Below, piece after piece: positions 18,043-25,266 of a stretch of DNA of 64,000 nucleotides; positions within the stretch are counted from its first letter, which is position 1; each line of letters begins with the position of its first letter. The translations under genes and the position numbers were made by a program. The stretch covers positions 248,001 through 312,000 of the forward strand of contig JAXLTL010000001.1 of the NCBI GenBank assembly GCA_046330075.1, written 5' to 3'. This DNA comes from JAJTFW01 sp046330075. Its GTDB lineage: Bacteria; Bacteroidota; Bacteroidia; AKYH767-A; OLB10. The notes beneath the pieces are model-generated. The model saw only the letters and a list, made by a program, of their open reading frames with translations. It ran no database searches and was not told the origin of the DNA.

Positions 18043-18771
18043 ATGGAGTTTTCACTCTGGTTTTACCTGCTCTTGTTTGTGGTCGCGATGTTATATGCTT
18101 CCGTCGGCCACGGTGGCGCATCAGGTTATATCGCGGTAATGACGTTGTTTTCACTCTCTCCTGAAACGATTCGTCCGTTGGCCTTGCTGCTGAATATTGG
18201 TGTTTCTCTTTTTGCGTTCTACAGATATTATAAGTCGGGGCATTTCAAGTGGGAGTTGTTCTGGCCTTTCATCATTGCTTCGGTTCCTTTTGCATTTCTG
18301 GGCGGACGTATTTCATTGCAGACTCATGTATTTCACATGCTCCTGGGAATACTGCTCATCTTTCCCGTCATTCATCTGCTGGGCTTGATCCCACAGCAGG
18401 AACATCCCCGGCCTTTGAAAGTTTTTCCGGCAATAATCACAGGGGCGGTCATTGGTTTGCTAAGTGGATTAATCGGAATCGGCGGAGGGATTTTACTTAG
18501 TCCGTTTCTGTTGCTAACCGGCTGGGCCAGCATCAAAGAGTCTGCAGCGGTGTCAGCCCTGTTTATTTTTGTGAACTCATTGGTGGTATTTATCGCAATG
18601 GGTGGAGCAGGGTCGATGATCAGCATTTCAATGTTGCCGGTTGTTGCTGTTGTTTATACAGGAGGTCTTTTGGGCGCTCAGCTTGGGGCGTTTGCAAAAC
18701 GGCCGAAATTGTTGAAACAGGTTCTGGCAATCGTATTGTTAATCGCTGCAGCAAAGCTGATTTTTGTATGA
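18043..18771 (+). CDS. TauE/SafE-family anion permease
   Basis: The 242-residue membrane protein has about 7-8 transmembrane segments arranged as two halves, each with a glycine-rich signature: V-G-H-G-G-A-S-G-Y near residues 22-30 and I-G-I-G-G-G-I-L-L-S-P-F-L in the second half. The family exports sulfite, sulfoacetate or related anions; several members are of unknown substrate. It is embedded between moeA (no gap) and mobA (4-nt overlap), so its expression is tied to cofactor synthesis. No molybdate ABC transporter is in the window. A role in handling molybdate, sulfite, sulfur by-products or formate is possible but is inference only. Confidence 0.88.
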   Translation: MEFSLWFYLLLFVVAMLYASVGHGGASGYIAVMTLFSLSPETIRPLALLLNIGVSLFAFYRYYKSGHFKWELFWPFIIASVPFAFLGGRISLQTHVFHMLLGILLIFPVIHLLGLIPQQEHPRPLKVFPAIITGAVIGLLSGLIGIGGGILLSPFLLLTGWASIKESAAVSALFIFVNSLVVFIAMGGAGSMISISMLPVVAVVYTGGLLGAQLGAFAKRPKLLKQVLAIVLLIAAAKLIFV

Positions 18772-19328
18772 TGGAAGATCTGGAAATATTCGTTTTGGCG
18801 GGAGGCAAAAGCTCCAGGATGGGAAGTGATAAGGGACTTGTTATGCATAGGGGAAAGCCCATGATTAGCCACATACTGGAAGTACTGACGCCGCTTTCAT
18901 CTTCTGTTTCTCTCATTACGGGGAACGAAGCCTATCGTCAGTTCGGATACCCGCTGGTTGAAGATGAAATCCCTGAGCAGGGGCCTTGTGGCGGCGTGTT
19001 TACGGCACTTAAAAAATCCAGGAATAACCGGGTATTGGTTACGGCTTGTGATTTACCTGAATTGGTTCCGGCTTTGTTCGTAGCAATGTTTACTGCCATG
19101 GGATCAGCGGATATAGTCTATGCATCGGTTCATGGCCGTCCGGAACCACTGGTGGCGATTTACCATTCCCGTTGCATAGAGAGATGGGAACAGCTGATAG
19201 CATCTGGAACCCGCAAAATGACCGATTTTTTTGCCTGTTTTGATTGTGTTACTTTTGAGGCTACACTATTGCCTGAATGGCATGAAAAGATGTTCATGAA
19301 CGTAAATTCTCCGAAGGAGCTTGAATGA
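18768..19328 (+). CDS. mobA: Molybdenum cofactor guanylyltransferase
   Basis: MobA joins GMP to Mo-molybdopterin to form the (bis-)MGD cofactor used by formate dehydrogenase. The 186 residues open with the nucleotidyltransferase signature L-A-G-G-K-S-S-R-M-G-S-D-K (10-22), followed by a G-P-C-G-G-V-F-T-A-L segment and the metal-binding A-C-D-L-P motif. Two adjacent ATG codons (18768 and 18771) are possible starts; the first overlaps the previous gene by 4 nt. The product matches the bis-MGD demand of the fdhA gene further along the same run. Confidence 0.94.
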   Translation: MMEDLEIFVLAGGKSSRMGSDKGLVMHRGKPMISHILEVLTPLSSSVSLITGNEAYRQFGYPLVEDEIPEQGPCGGVFTALKKSRNNRVLVTACDLPELVPALFVAMFTAMGSADIVYASVHGRPEPLVAIYHSRCIERWEQLIASGTRKMTDFFACFDCVTFEATLLPEWHEKMFMNVNSPKELE

Positions 19329-19567
19329 TGCGTGATTCAGTAACCATTCTGGCGTTTGGTAAGTTGACGGATGTTCTTCCCGCCCGGTCTGAATTCAGCT
19401 GGAAAGGTGGTACCATGGGTGATCTGCGTGAAGAACTGGAGCAGGCATTCCCTGAATTGACCGGTAAAACCTTTAACATGGCACTGAATCATTCAATGGC
19501 TCCATTGGATGTTCAGGTTTCTTCAGGTGCTGAAATTGCCTTGCTCCCGCCTTTTTCAGGAGGATAA
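19325..19567 (+). CDS. moaD: Molybdopterin synthase small subunit
   Basis: This 80-residue ubiquitin-fold protein ends with L-L-P-P-F-S-G-G. The terminal Gly-Gly is adenylated by MoeB, then carries the thiocarboxylate sulfur donated to precursor Z. Length and ending are standard for MoaD. It overlaps mobA by 4 nt; moeB follows after 20 nt and moaE after that, so all the partners of the sulfur-carrier cycle are adjacent. Confidence 0.95.
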   Translation: MMRDSVTILAFGKLTDVLPARSEFSWKGGTMGDLREELEQAFPELTGKTFNMALNHSMAPLDVQVSSGAEIALLPPFSGG

Positions 19568-19575
19568 AATATCCT

Positions 19576-19583
19576 TACTTTTG
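19576..19583 (+). promoter_or_regulatory. Candidate -7 box directly before moeB
   Basis: TACTTTTG (TAnnTTTG) ends 4 nt before the moeB ATG, the same distance as at moaA and mnmE. An internal, leaderless start is possible. No -33 element seen. Confidence 0.3.
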
Positions 19584-19587
19584 TTAC

Positions 19588-20655
19588 ATGGATTTCTTCG
19601 ACAGACAGAGGAGACTGAACGGGTTTGGTGCGTCGGGTCAGGAAAAACTGGGACAATCCACCGTATTGATTGCCGGAACCGGTGGCCTGGGTTGTCCTGT
19701 CGCCCTTTATCTGGCTGCTGCCGGAACCGGAAAAATTATTCTTGTTGACGGTGATACAGTGGATCCCTCCAATCTGCATCGGCAGATTTTGTTTGGTGTG
19801 GACGATATCGGAAGAAAAAAAGCATCCACTGCCGCAGGTCATCTTCAGAGAATGTATCCGCATCTGGTTGTTCAGTCCGCTGACAGTTGGATTACATCCG
19901 GGTTACTGAAAGATCTGATAATGGAGGTGGATGTTATCGTGGATGCTACGGATAATTTCGATACCCGTTTTTTACTGAATGATTTTGCCCGTATTTACAG
20001 GAAGCCACTGGTGCATGGTGCGGTACTGGGTTTTGAAGGATTATTTTCCGTTTTTCAGTTCCCTGATCCTGAACGAGGATTTGATTACCGGCATCTTGTC
20101 TCTGAAAAGCCACCTGCCGGCGAAATTCCTGCCTGTGGTGAGGATGGTGTACTTGGGGTTCTTCCCGGCATTATCGGTACGCATATGGCTGCTGAAGCGA
20201 TCAAGATTGTTACAGGAACCGGAGAGGTGATTTCCGGTATTGTCAGTCATTTCGATCTCCGGAGTCAGCGCTGGTACAACATTTCGCTCCAAAAGAATGC
20301 CCGGATAAAACTGGCAGAGACGGAGGCAGATCTTGTTGCAGGAAATGATCGTAGCGATTGTGATTCGGGCCAGAAATGGCAATTGCAAGGAGAACTGTTG
20401 GTTGATGTTCGTGAGCCGGGAGAAATATGCGCCGACGATCCTGTTACCGGACTGAATATTCCATTGGCGGATATCCGGAGCCGTCGTGCTGAGTGGGAGA
20501 ATTATACTCAGATAGTGGTCTTTTGCCAGTCAGGTAGCCGGAGTAAAAGGGCCATGCAAACGATGCAACAAATCGCTCCGGGCATTAAAATCTCCCATCT
20601 GGAAGGCGGAATAGAAAAATTGAAGCCGGGTACCGTTTTACACTCTTCAAAATGA
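19588..20655 (+). CDS. moeB: MoaD-adenylating enzyme fused to a rhodanese domain
   Basis: The 355-residue protein combines an E1-like adenylation domain (G-T-G-G-L-G-C-P-V-A near 30-40, D-G-D-T-V-D-P-S-N-L-H-R-Q) with a C-terminal rhodanese domain (V-D-V-R-E-P-G-E, active loop C-Q-S-G-S-R-S from Cys313). This is the MOCS3/ThiF-rhodanese arrangement, so one protein could both adenylate MoaD and deliver persulfide sulfur to it. The family cysteine in P-A-C-G-E-D-G is present, but I do not see the two structural CxxC zinc pairs of Escherichia coli MoeB. It overlaps moaE by 4 nt. A ThiS- or other sulfur-carrier role cannot be excluded. Confidence 0.9.
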   Translation: MDFFDRQRRLNGFGASGQEKLGQSTVLIAGTGGLGCPVALYLAAAGTGKIILVDGDTVDPSNLHRQILFGVDDIGRKKASTAAGHLQRMYPHLVVQSADSWITSGLLKDLIMEVDVIVDATDNFDTRFLLNDFARIYRKPLVHGAVLGFEGLFSVFQFPDPERGFDYRHLVSEKPPAGEIPACGEDGVLGVLPGIIGTHMAAEAIKIVTGTGEVISGIVSHFDLRSQRWYNISLQKNARIKLAETEADLVAGNDRSDCDSGQKWQLQGELLVDVREPGEICADDPVTGLNIPLADIRSRRAEWENYTQIVVFCQSGSRSKRAMQTMQQIAPGIKISHLEGGIEKLKPGTVLHSSK

Positions 20656-21095
20656 GCGAAAAAAAACCTAAAAAAGTATTTCTGGATGGACCTGTTTCGT
20701 CTGATTTTATCGCAGATGCTATTGCCAAACATTCAACAAAGACAGAAATTGGTGCCCATAGTATCTTCCTCGGACAGGTAAGGGCCGATATCCGCGATGG
20801 AAAACAAGTGGCCGCTATTGAGTATACCGCCTATCCGGAGATGGCCGAAGCTGCATTTCATACGATCCGGGAGGAAATATTTGATAAATATCCGCTCACC
20901 TGCATGCATATCTACCACAGTCTCGGTACCGTGAAGGCTGGTGAGATTTCCCTCTTTGTTTTTACTTCCGCACCGCACCGCCGGGAGGCCATCGACGCCT
21001 GCTCAGAAATTGTTGAACGGATAAAATCAGAAGTTGCAGTGTGGGGTAGGGAGATTTTCACGGATGAAACCTATATTTGGAAAGAAAATCACTGA
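20652..21095 (+). CDS. moaE: Molybdopterin synthase large subunit
   Basis: With MoaD, MoaE turns precursor Z (cPMP) into molybdopterin by adding two sulfurs. The 147 residues include the G-A-H-S-I-F-L-G-Q-V-R core, the I-E-Y-T-A-Y-P-E-M-A segment, H-S-L-G-T-V-K-A-G-E and P-H-R-R-E-A-I. The lysine in E-R-I-K-S-E is kept. The following motif, W-K-x-E in Escherichia coli, reads W-G-R-E here, so the second active-site lysine is replaced or shifted. The start overlaps moeB by 4 nt, and fhs begins 10 nt after the stop. Confidence 0.95.
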   Translation: MSEKKPKKVFLDGPVSSDFIADAIAKHSTKTEIGAHSIFLGQVRADIRDGKQVAAIEYTAYPEMAEAAFHTIREEIFDKYPLTCMHIYHSLGTVKAGEISLFVFTSAPHRREAIDACSEIVERIKSEVAVWGREIFTDETYIWKENH

Positions 21096-21105
21096 TCAAA
21101 CCTAT

Positions 21106-22791
21106 ATGTTAACAACTGAACATCTTACCGATCTCGAAATAGCGCAGAAAGCTGATATTAAGCCCATTCGGGATATTGCGTCCGGACTCGGGATCGACCT
21201 TGAACTGATCGAACAATACGGAAAATACAAAGCCAAACTTCCGCTTTCCCTGATCGACGAGAAGAAAATTGCCAATGCCAACCTGATTCTTGTCTCTGCC
21301 ATTAACCCAACTCCCGCAGGAGAAGGCAAAACAACGGTCTCGATAGGACTGAACGACGGGCTTAATAAAATCGGGAAAAATTCGATGGTCGTATTGCGGG
21401 AGCCGTCTCTCGGACCGGTATTCGGAATCAAGGGCGGTGCTGCAGGTGGCGGTTATTCGCAGGTAATTCCCATGATCGATATCAACCTCCATTTTACAGG
21501 CGATTTTTCAGCCATTGAAAAAGCCAACAACCTGCTGGCCGCATTGATCGATAATAATATTCAAAGCAAAACCAATAACCTCAATATTGATCCGCGCACG
21601 GTGATGTGGAAACGTGTGATGGACATGAACGATCGCGCCTTACGTCAGATTATCATCGGTATCGGGGGCAGTGCAAACGGGATCATGCGCGAAGACGGCT
21701 TTAACATTACCGCTGCTTCTGAAGTGATGGCCATCATCTGCCTTTCGAAAGACATTGAAGATCTGAAGCGCCGACTGGGCAATATTTTCGTGGGTTATAC
21801 TTTCGATAAGAAACCGGTATTTGCACGCGACCTCAAAGCAGAAGGTGCCATGGCATTGCTGCTGCGTGATGCAATTAAACCGAATCTCGTGCAGACACTG
21901 GAAGGAAACCCTGCCATCATCCATGGCGGACCGTTTGCCAACATTGCACAAGGCACGAATACCATTGTCGCCACAAAAATGGGTCTCTCTCTTTGCGATT
22001 ATGTTGTAACAGAAGCCGGTTTTGGTGCCGACCTCGGGGCAGAGAAATTCCTCGATATCAAATGCCCGATGGCTGGACTTAAACCCAAAGCCATGGTGCT
22101 GGTAGTAATGGTGAGGGCACTCCGTCATCATGGTGGTGCGAAAAAAGCAGAATACAATACTCCGAACATGTCGTACCTCGAAAAAGGATACGAAAATCTC
22201 AGCCGGCATATAGAGAATTGTAAGAAGTTTGGCTTAACACCCGTGGTGGCAATCAACAGTTTCTTCTCCGATACAGAAGAAGAAGTGAATTATATCAAAT
22301 CGCGCTGCGCAGAGCAGGGAGTTACAGCGGTACTCTCCAAAGGATGGGAATTTGGAGGAGAAGGTACCAGGGATCTTGCGCGCGCTGTGGTAGAGATGAT
22401 TGAGAGCGGAAAGAACAATTACAAACCACTGTATACGGCAGATATGCCTATTGAAGATAAAATCAATCGGATTGCGACGGAAATTTATGGTGCTGATGGG
22501 GTGACTTATACATCAAAAGCCCGTACACAATTGAAAGATCTGGTGGAACTCGGTTATAATCAGCTTCCGGTTTGTATGGCCAAAACACAGATGTCGTTCA
22601 GCGACGATGAAAAGAAAATCGGACGCCCGACCGGATTTAAAGTCAACGTACGTGAGTTTGAACTCGCAGCCGGTGCCGGATTTGTGGTGCCGATTCTTGG
22701 CCAGATCATGCGCATGCCCGGTCTTCCGGGAGTGCCGGCCTCAGAAGGTATGGATATCGATAACAAAGGAAATATTACCGGATTGTCCTGA
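21106..22791 (+). CDS. fhs: Formate-tetrahydrofolate ligase
   Basis: This enzyme joins formate to tetrahydrofolate using ATP, or runs backward to release formate and make ATP. I place the start at ATG 21106 (M-L-T-T-E-H-L), giving 561 residues, close to the ~556 of known enzymes; upstream in-frame ATG 21064 and TTG 21034 would overlap moaE. The P-loop N-P-T-P-A-G-E-G-K-T-T-V is near residue 65, followed by P-S-L-G-P-V-F-G-I-K-G-G-A-A-G-G-G. The C-terminus has G-E-I/L-type M-R-M-P-G-L-P-G-V-P-A. Its place between moaE and fdhD connects one-carbon folate metabolism to the formate dehydrogenase. Confidence 0.95.
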   Translation: MLTTEHLTDLEIAQKADIKPIRDIASGLGIDLELIEQYGKYKAKLPLSLIDEKKIANANLILVSAINPTPAGEGKTTVSIGLNDGLNKIGKNSMVVLREPSLGPVFGIKGGAAGGGYSQVIPMIDINLHFTGDFSAIEKANNLLAALIDNNIQSKTNNLNIDPRTVMWKRVMDMNDRALRQIIIGIGGSANGIMREDGFNITAASEVMAIICLSKDIEDLKRRLGNIFVGYTFDKKPVFARDLKAEGAMALLLRDAIKPNLVQTLEGNPAIIHGGPFANIAQGTNTIVATKMGLSLCDYVVTEAGFGADLGAEKFLDIKCPMAGLKPKAMVLVVMVRALRHHGGAKKAEYNTPNMSYLEKGYENLSRHIENCKKFGLTPVVAINSFFSDTEEEVNYIKSRCAEQGVTAVLSKGWEFGGEGTRDLARAVVEMIESGKNNYKPLYTADMPIEDKINRIATEIYGADGVTYTSKARTQLKDLVELGYNQLPVCMAKTQMSFSDDEKKIGRPTGFKVNVREFELAAGAGFVVPILGQIMRMPGLPGVPASEGMDIDNKGNITGLS

Positions 22792-23606
22792 TGGATGTAA
22801 AGCGCTTCGCCGGATTTCAGGTCAGCCGGGGACAATTCTCCGGCGTGGATGATGCTTTGCCGGTAGAAGAAGCGTTGAGTGTTTCGATCAATGATATTCC
22901 GTTTACGGTGACCATGCGGAGTCCGGGCAATGAAACGGAGCTGATACGCGGACTTCTGTTCACCGAAGGTATCACCGGCGAGATTACACCGGATTTTCAT
23001 CCGGAAGTGCGTGAACGGAATCAATACGGAGATATAACGGCGATGGATGTACGCATTCAGGAGGATTACCTGCTGAAACCATTTGCCGGTAACCGGTCGA
23101 TAGCAGCTTCTTCTTCCTGCGGACTATGCGGGAAAGTCAGTTTTGAAGAAACCATTACTTCTGCATCCCGTAAGTTCATACTGGAGGCCGTTGCTGTGGA
23201 AAGAATGTTTGAACGGGTGGCTGAACAGCAAGTGGCCTTCAAAGTCAGTGGCGGTACGCATGCATCAGGCGCATTCACCCGTGCTGGAGAGCTGATGCTG
23301 GTGATGGAAGATATCGGCCGGCACAATGCTGTAGATAAAGTGATTGGTGCCTTGTTGCTCAATGGCCGGCTCGGTGAAGCGGACTGTATTACTGTGAGCG
23401 GCCGTATCAGCTATGAAATCATCAGCAAAATCATGCATGCCGGCATTCCGGTGATTGCAGCAGTTTCAGCTCCATCCTCCAAAGCCATTGAAACGGCCGA
23501 TGCAGCCGGAATCACCCTGATGGCGTTTTGCCGCCCGGGTAAACTCACGGTCTACACCCATCCTGAACGCCTGGAGATGGGTATGGAAGCCGGTGTAAAA
23601 ATGTAA
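22791..23606 (+). CDS. fdhD: Formate dehydrogenase accessory sulfurtransferase
   Basis: FdhD passes sulfur from a cysteine desulfurase to the molybdenum of bis-MGD before insertion into formate dehydrogenase. The 271 residues include the sulfur-transfer C-G-L-C-G-K motif (equivalent of Cys121/Cys124 in Escherichia coli), R-S-P-G-N-E-T-E-L-I-R-G-L-L-F-T-E-G, and V-M-E-D-I-G-R-H-N-A-V-D-K-V. The start shares one base with the fhs stop (TGATG). The next gene, the dehydrogenase diaphorase subunit, starts 3 nt after the stop. Confidence 0.96.
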   Translation: MDVKRFAGFQVSRGQFSGVDDALPVEEALSVSINDIPFTVTMRSPGNETELIRGLLFTEGITGEITPDFHPEVRERNQYGDITAMDVRIQEDYLLKPFAGNRSIAASSSCGLCGKVSFEETITSASRKFILEAVAVERMFERVAEQQVAFKVSGGTHASGAFTRAGELMLVMEDIGRHNAVDKVIGALLLNGRLGEADCITVSGRISYEIISKIMHAGIPVIAAVSAPSSKAIETADAAGITLMAFCRPGKLTVYTHPERLEMGMEAGVKM

Positions 23607-23609
23607 GTC

Positions 23610-25262
23610 ATGTCGAAAAATCTGAGTGCACTTTCAGGCCGCAAAGGCCTCGATAAAAACCTCTTCGAAGAGCTTGGACGCGCTGCTGAAGCAGCGGGTA
23701 CTCCGGATCTTGAAACACTGGAGGCGATCCGGGAAGAATTCCTGGTTGGAAAATCTACAGTCTATGGAACTGTGAGTTTTTATGATTTCCTGCGTCCGGA
23801 AAACAAGGGAAAGAAAGCCTATGTCTGCAATGGCAGTGCCTGTATGACAGCTGCCACGCAAGACGCAGTACGGGAGAAACTCGGACAACATTTTCGTGCT
23901 GAAGAAATAGGAGAGATGTGCTGTCTCGGACGTTGTCACGAAAACAGCGCGTTTCACGTGGATGGAAAAAATTATTCCGGATCAGATATCGATGCGCTGG
24001 CGGATATTGCTGCGAAGAAAAAAGCTACTGCTGAAACGTATGCAGTGCAGTCGTCCGGCACACCCGTGCTGACGGCAGACTATGGCAACGTCAACGCTTA
24101 TTATGATATTTTCAGAGAGGTGCTCAGACGTAGTCCTGAATCGCTGATTGCGGAGCTGAAGGATTCCGGAGTAAGGGGCCGCGGAGGTGCAGGATTTCCA
24201 ATGGCTTTCAAGCTCGATTCCTGCAGGATGACTCCCGGCGATGTAAAGTTTGTTGTGTGTAATGCAGATGAAGGTGATCCGGGCGCTTTCTCTGACCGGT
24301 ACATCATGGAACAACGTCCTCATGCCTTGCTGATGGGAATGATGATCGCCGGTTATATCATTGGGGCAAGCAGCGGAGTAGTATATATCCGCGGCGAATA
24401 TCCTGAGTCGATTGACGCCATCAACAAGGCCATCGGGGAAATAGAGCAGCTGCAATTGCTCGGAGATAATATTGGTGGCTCAGCCTTCAGTTTCCGTTTT
24501 AAGGTTATCCGTGCAATGGGTGCTTATATCTGCGGAGAGGAAACGGCACTGCTTTCATCGATAGAAGGTCAGCGCCCGGAAGTGCGTACTCGTCCCCCGT
24601 ATCCCACCCAGCAAGGTTTGTTCAATAAGCCAACTGTGGTCAATAATGTTGAAACGCTTGCGAATCTTCCGTTCATCATGGACCATGGAGGTAAAGCATT
24701 TGCAGCAATCGGAACACCCAAATCAACAGGTACCAAACTGGTTTCCCTTGACGGACACTTTAATCGTCCGGGAATTTATGAAGTCGATATGGGTACTCCG
24801 CTGCGTAAAGTGATCGATGAGCTGGCGGGTGGATTCCGAACAAAGGTGAAAGCAATGCACATAGGCGGTCCGTTAGGAGGCCTTGTACCGGTGTCAAAGA
24901 TTGATGAACTTACGGTAGACTTCGACTCATTCTCAAAATCCGGTTTTCTTCTCGGACATGCTTCTGTCGTTTGCATTCCTGAAGATTATCCGCTGATCGC
25001 CTATATCGAACACCTCTTCCGGTTTACAGCGCACGAAAGCTGCGGAAAGTGTTTCCCCTGCCGGATTGGGTCAACCCGCGGTTATGAGCTGGTAGACAAG
25101 GCCCGGCAGAGTGATTATAAAATTGATCGTACCTTGTTTACAGATTTACTGGAAACGCTGGAAACCGGTTCTTTATGTGCGCTGGGAGGCGGATTACCCT
25201 TGCCGGTGAAAAATGCATTACGCTATTTCGATGACGAACTGGCGCCCTATTTTAAAAAATAA
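23610..25262 (+). CDS. NAD-linked formate dehydrogenase beta subunit (NuoE-NuoF fusion)
   Basis: The 550 residues are a fused diaphorase. Residues 1-~140 are a NuoE-like thioredoxin-fold [2Fe-2S] domain with Cys73, Cys78, Cys104/105 and Cys109. Residues ~155-470 are the NuoF-like FMN/NADH domain, with G-R-G-G-A-G-F-P (190-197) and N-A-D-E-G-D-P-G-A-F (218-227). The C-terminal [4Fe-4S] motif S-C-G-K-C-F-P-C (Cys478, 481, 484) pairs with Cys523. This subunit passes electrons from the molybdenum subunit to NAD+ in soluble FdsABG-type formate dehydrogenases. Here the FdsG and FdsB equivalents are one chain. fdhA follows after 4 nt. Confidence 0.93.
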   Translation: MSKNLSALSGRKGLDKNLFEELGRAAEAAGTPDLETLEAIREEFLVGKSTVYGTVSFYDFLRPENKGKKAYVCNGSACMTAATQDAVREKLGQHFRAEEIGEMCCLGRCHENSAFHVDGKNYSGSDIDALADIAAKKKATAETYAVQSSGTPVLTADYGNVNAYYDIFREVLRRSPESLIAELKDSGVRGRGGAGFPMAFKLDSCRMTPGDVKFVVCNADEGDPGAFSDRYIMEQRPHALLMGMMIAGYIIGASSGVVYIRGEYPESIDAINKAIGEIEQLQLLGDNIGGSAFSFRFKVIRAMGAYICGEETALLSSIEGQRPEVRTRPPYPTQQGLFNKPTVVNNVETLANLPFIMDHGGKAFAAIGTPKSTGTKLVSLDGHFNRPGIYEVDMGTPLRKVIDELAGGFRTKVKAMHIGGPLGGLVPVSKIDELTVDFDSFSKSGFLLGHASVVCIPEDYPLIAYIEHLFRFTAHESCGKCFPCRIGSTRGYELVDKARQSDYKIDRTLFTDLLETLETGSLCALGGGLPLPVKNALRYFDDELAPYFKK

Positions 25263-25266
25263 GAGC

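Noticed and set aside
21640..22209. Minus-strand open frame (189 codons) within fhs
   Set aside because: It is a shadow of a conserved coding sequence with no family resemblance.
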